The notes under the pieces were generated by a model. It made no database searches. It was given only the letters and a program-made list of their open reading frames with translations, and had not been told where the DNA came from. From the NCBI GenBank assembly GCA_017626275.1, contig JAGAJD010000223.1:1-5143 (forward strand): 5,143 nt of DNA, given 5' to 3'. Of this stretch, positions 4,323 to 5,143 are shown one piece after another. The position numbers and the translations under genes are program-made. Source of the DNA: Lachnospira sp. GTDB lineage: Bacteria; Bacillota; Clostridia; Lachnospirales; Lachnospiraceae. Position 1 is the stretch's first letter. Every line of letters begins with the position of its first letter.

Positions 4323-5143
4323 ATGGCATTTAATATTTCGGGCTTTTTTCAGAATATAGTATCGGGTTCAGGAGGTATGGACAGTCAGTCTTTGGAAAAT
4401 GTTCAGGCTGACAGGGGCGGTGTGACGTCATCTGGTGCAGTCACTTCACCTGCACTTGCAGCTATGCTTGCAGGTGATACTTTGACGGGAACGGTAAGCA
4501 GTGTTAGTAATCAGCAGGTTACATTGACGCTTCCGGACGGTCAGAATATTTTGGCAAAATTAGCGGCTGAAATGCAGCTTCAGGCAGGGCAGACCATGAC
4601 CTTTATCGTGCAGCAGAATACAGGTGATTTTATAGCGTTGAAACCGCTTTTTGGTGACGCACAGCAAATGGTGCTGGTACAGAAGGCTTTGGAAGCGGCG
4701 GGAATTGCATACAATGAAAGTAATGCGGAGCTTGTAGCACATCTGCTTGAGCAGAATATGCCTGTTGATTCGTTTACAATTAGTGAAATGATGAAAAATA
4801 TTCAGAAGTTTCCTGATGCGAATTTTGATACAATCGCTAATCTTGTAAAGCTGCATATGCCTGTTACAGCGGAAAATATTCAGCAGTTTGAGGCTTATAC
4901 GCATTATGAGCATAATATGTCACAGCAGTTAAATAACCTGCCTGACGTATTTGCAGAGACGCTCACAGGCATGATTAATAATCCGCAGGGAGATGTTAAA
5001 GAAACGGCTGCATTTTTAAGAAATATTACGGAAATTTTGTATTCAGGTATGCCGGAGGGTGACGAGGCAATACCTGTAAGCGAGTATATGAGAGAAGATA
5101 GTAGAAATGCGCTTGCGAAAGAGCTGATAAATGTATTTGGAAA
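4323..5143 (+). CDS. FliK-like / YlqG-type protein, N-terminal 273 codons (3' end outside window)
   Basis: An open frame starts at ATG 4323 and runs off the window without a stop. A purine-rich GGAAAGG (4304-4310) lies 12 bases upstream, a slightly long but workable spacing. Residues 1-50 are a low-complexity Ser/Gly/Gln-rich lead. Residues 51-110 look like a small beta barrel: G-D-T-L-T-G-T-V-S-S-V, V-T-L-T-L-P-D-G, a Q-A-G-Q turn and I-A-L-K-P-L. Residues 120-192 are helical, with a repeated L-x-x-x-x-M-P-V motif at 142-148 and 175-181, 33 residues apart. No signal peptide or membrane segment is visible. In Bacillus the gene after rnhB is ylqG, followed by ylqH, which resembles the FlhB C-terminus. 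The layout here and similar Clostridial proteins annotated as flagellar hook-length control (FliK) support the call. The diagnostic C-terminal domain is outside the window, so function remains tentative. Confidence 0.6.
   Translation, partial: MAFNISGFFQNIVSGSGGMDSQSLENVQADRGGVTSSGAVTSPALAAMLAGDTLTGTVSSVSNQQVTLTLPDGQNILAKLAAEMQLQAGQTMTFIVQQNTGDFIALKPLFGDAQQMVLVQKALEAAGIAYNESNAELVAHLLEQNMPVDSFTISEMMKNIQKFPDANFDTIANLVKLHMPVTAENIQQFEAYTHYEHNMSQQLNNLPDVFAETLTGMINNPQGDVKETAAFLRNITEILYSGMPEGDEAIPVSEYMREDSRNALAKELINVFG

Noticed and set aside
4312..4359. Start codon at ATG 4312 for the last gene
   Set aside because: It is in another frame and stops after 15 codons; ATG 4323 opens the long frame.
4560..4913. 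Antisense open frame (117 codons) inside the FliK-like gene
   Set aside because: The + strand frame is continuous across it, is in operon with rnhB and has family-like features; the antisense product is Cys/His-rich low-quality sequence with no domain.
1..5143. Mobile elements, CRISPR arrays, tRNA or rRNA genes
   Set aside because: I saw no transposase, terminal inverted repeats, spaced direct repeats or cloverleaf-like sequence; coding and control signals account for nearly all of the window.

Overview
The window is about 5.1 kb of AT-rich chromosomal DNA from a low-GC Firmicute. The most likely source is the class Clostridia, and Lachnospiraceae or a close relative fits best. This rests on the gene order (rpsP, khpA, rimM, rplS, lepB, rbgA, rnhB and a FliK-like gene), strong AGGAGG-type ribosome binding sites and the protein sequences. 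The family placement is inference from the sequence alone.

All genes are on the + strand. Positions 1-378 hold the end of rpsP (ribosomal protein S16) and khpA (a small KH-domain RNA-binding protein), closed by a long hairpin terminator. rimM (16S rRNA maturation factor) follows with its own promoter, which overlaps the terminator. Next is a separately promoted gene for a small DUF4234 membrane protein, in the place where most Firmicutes carry trmD. rplS (ribosomal protein L19) has a near-consensus promoter, a structured leader that may be the L19 autoregulatory leader, and a strong terminator. From 2173 to the end, lepB (signal peptidase I), rbgA (50S assembly GTPase), rnhB (RNase HII) and a FliK-like gene that runs off the window are 13-31 bp apart and read as one operon.

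Most of the genes serve ribosome production and RNA handling: S16 and RimM for the 30S subunit, L19 and RbgA for the 50S subunit, and KhpA as an RNA chaperone-like protein. RNase HII removes ribonucleotides from DNA, and LepB trims secreted proteins. No gap between genes exceeds 160 bp, and each one contains recognisable control signals.

This is a conserved housekeeping region. I see no mobile element, CRISPR array, tRNA or defence system, and no clearly new system. The points most worth a second look are the missing trmD with a DUF4234 gene in its place, the compact terminator/promoter overlaps, the candidate L19 leader, the hairpin-rich leader of lepB, and the FliK-like gene tied to rnhB.
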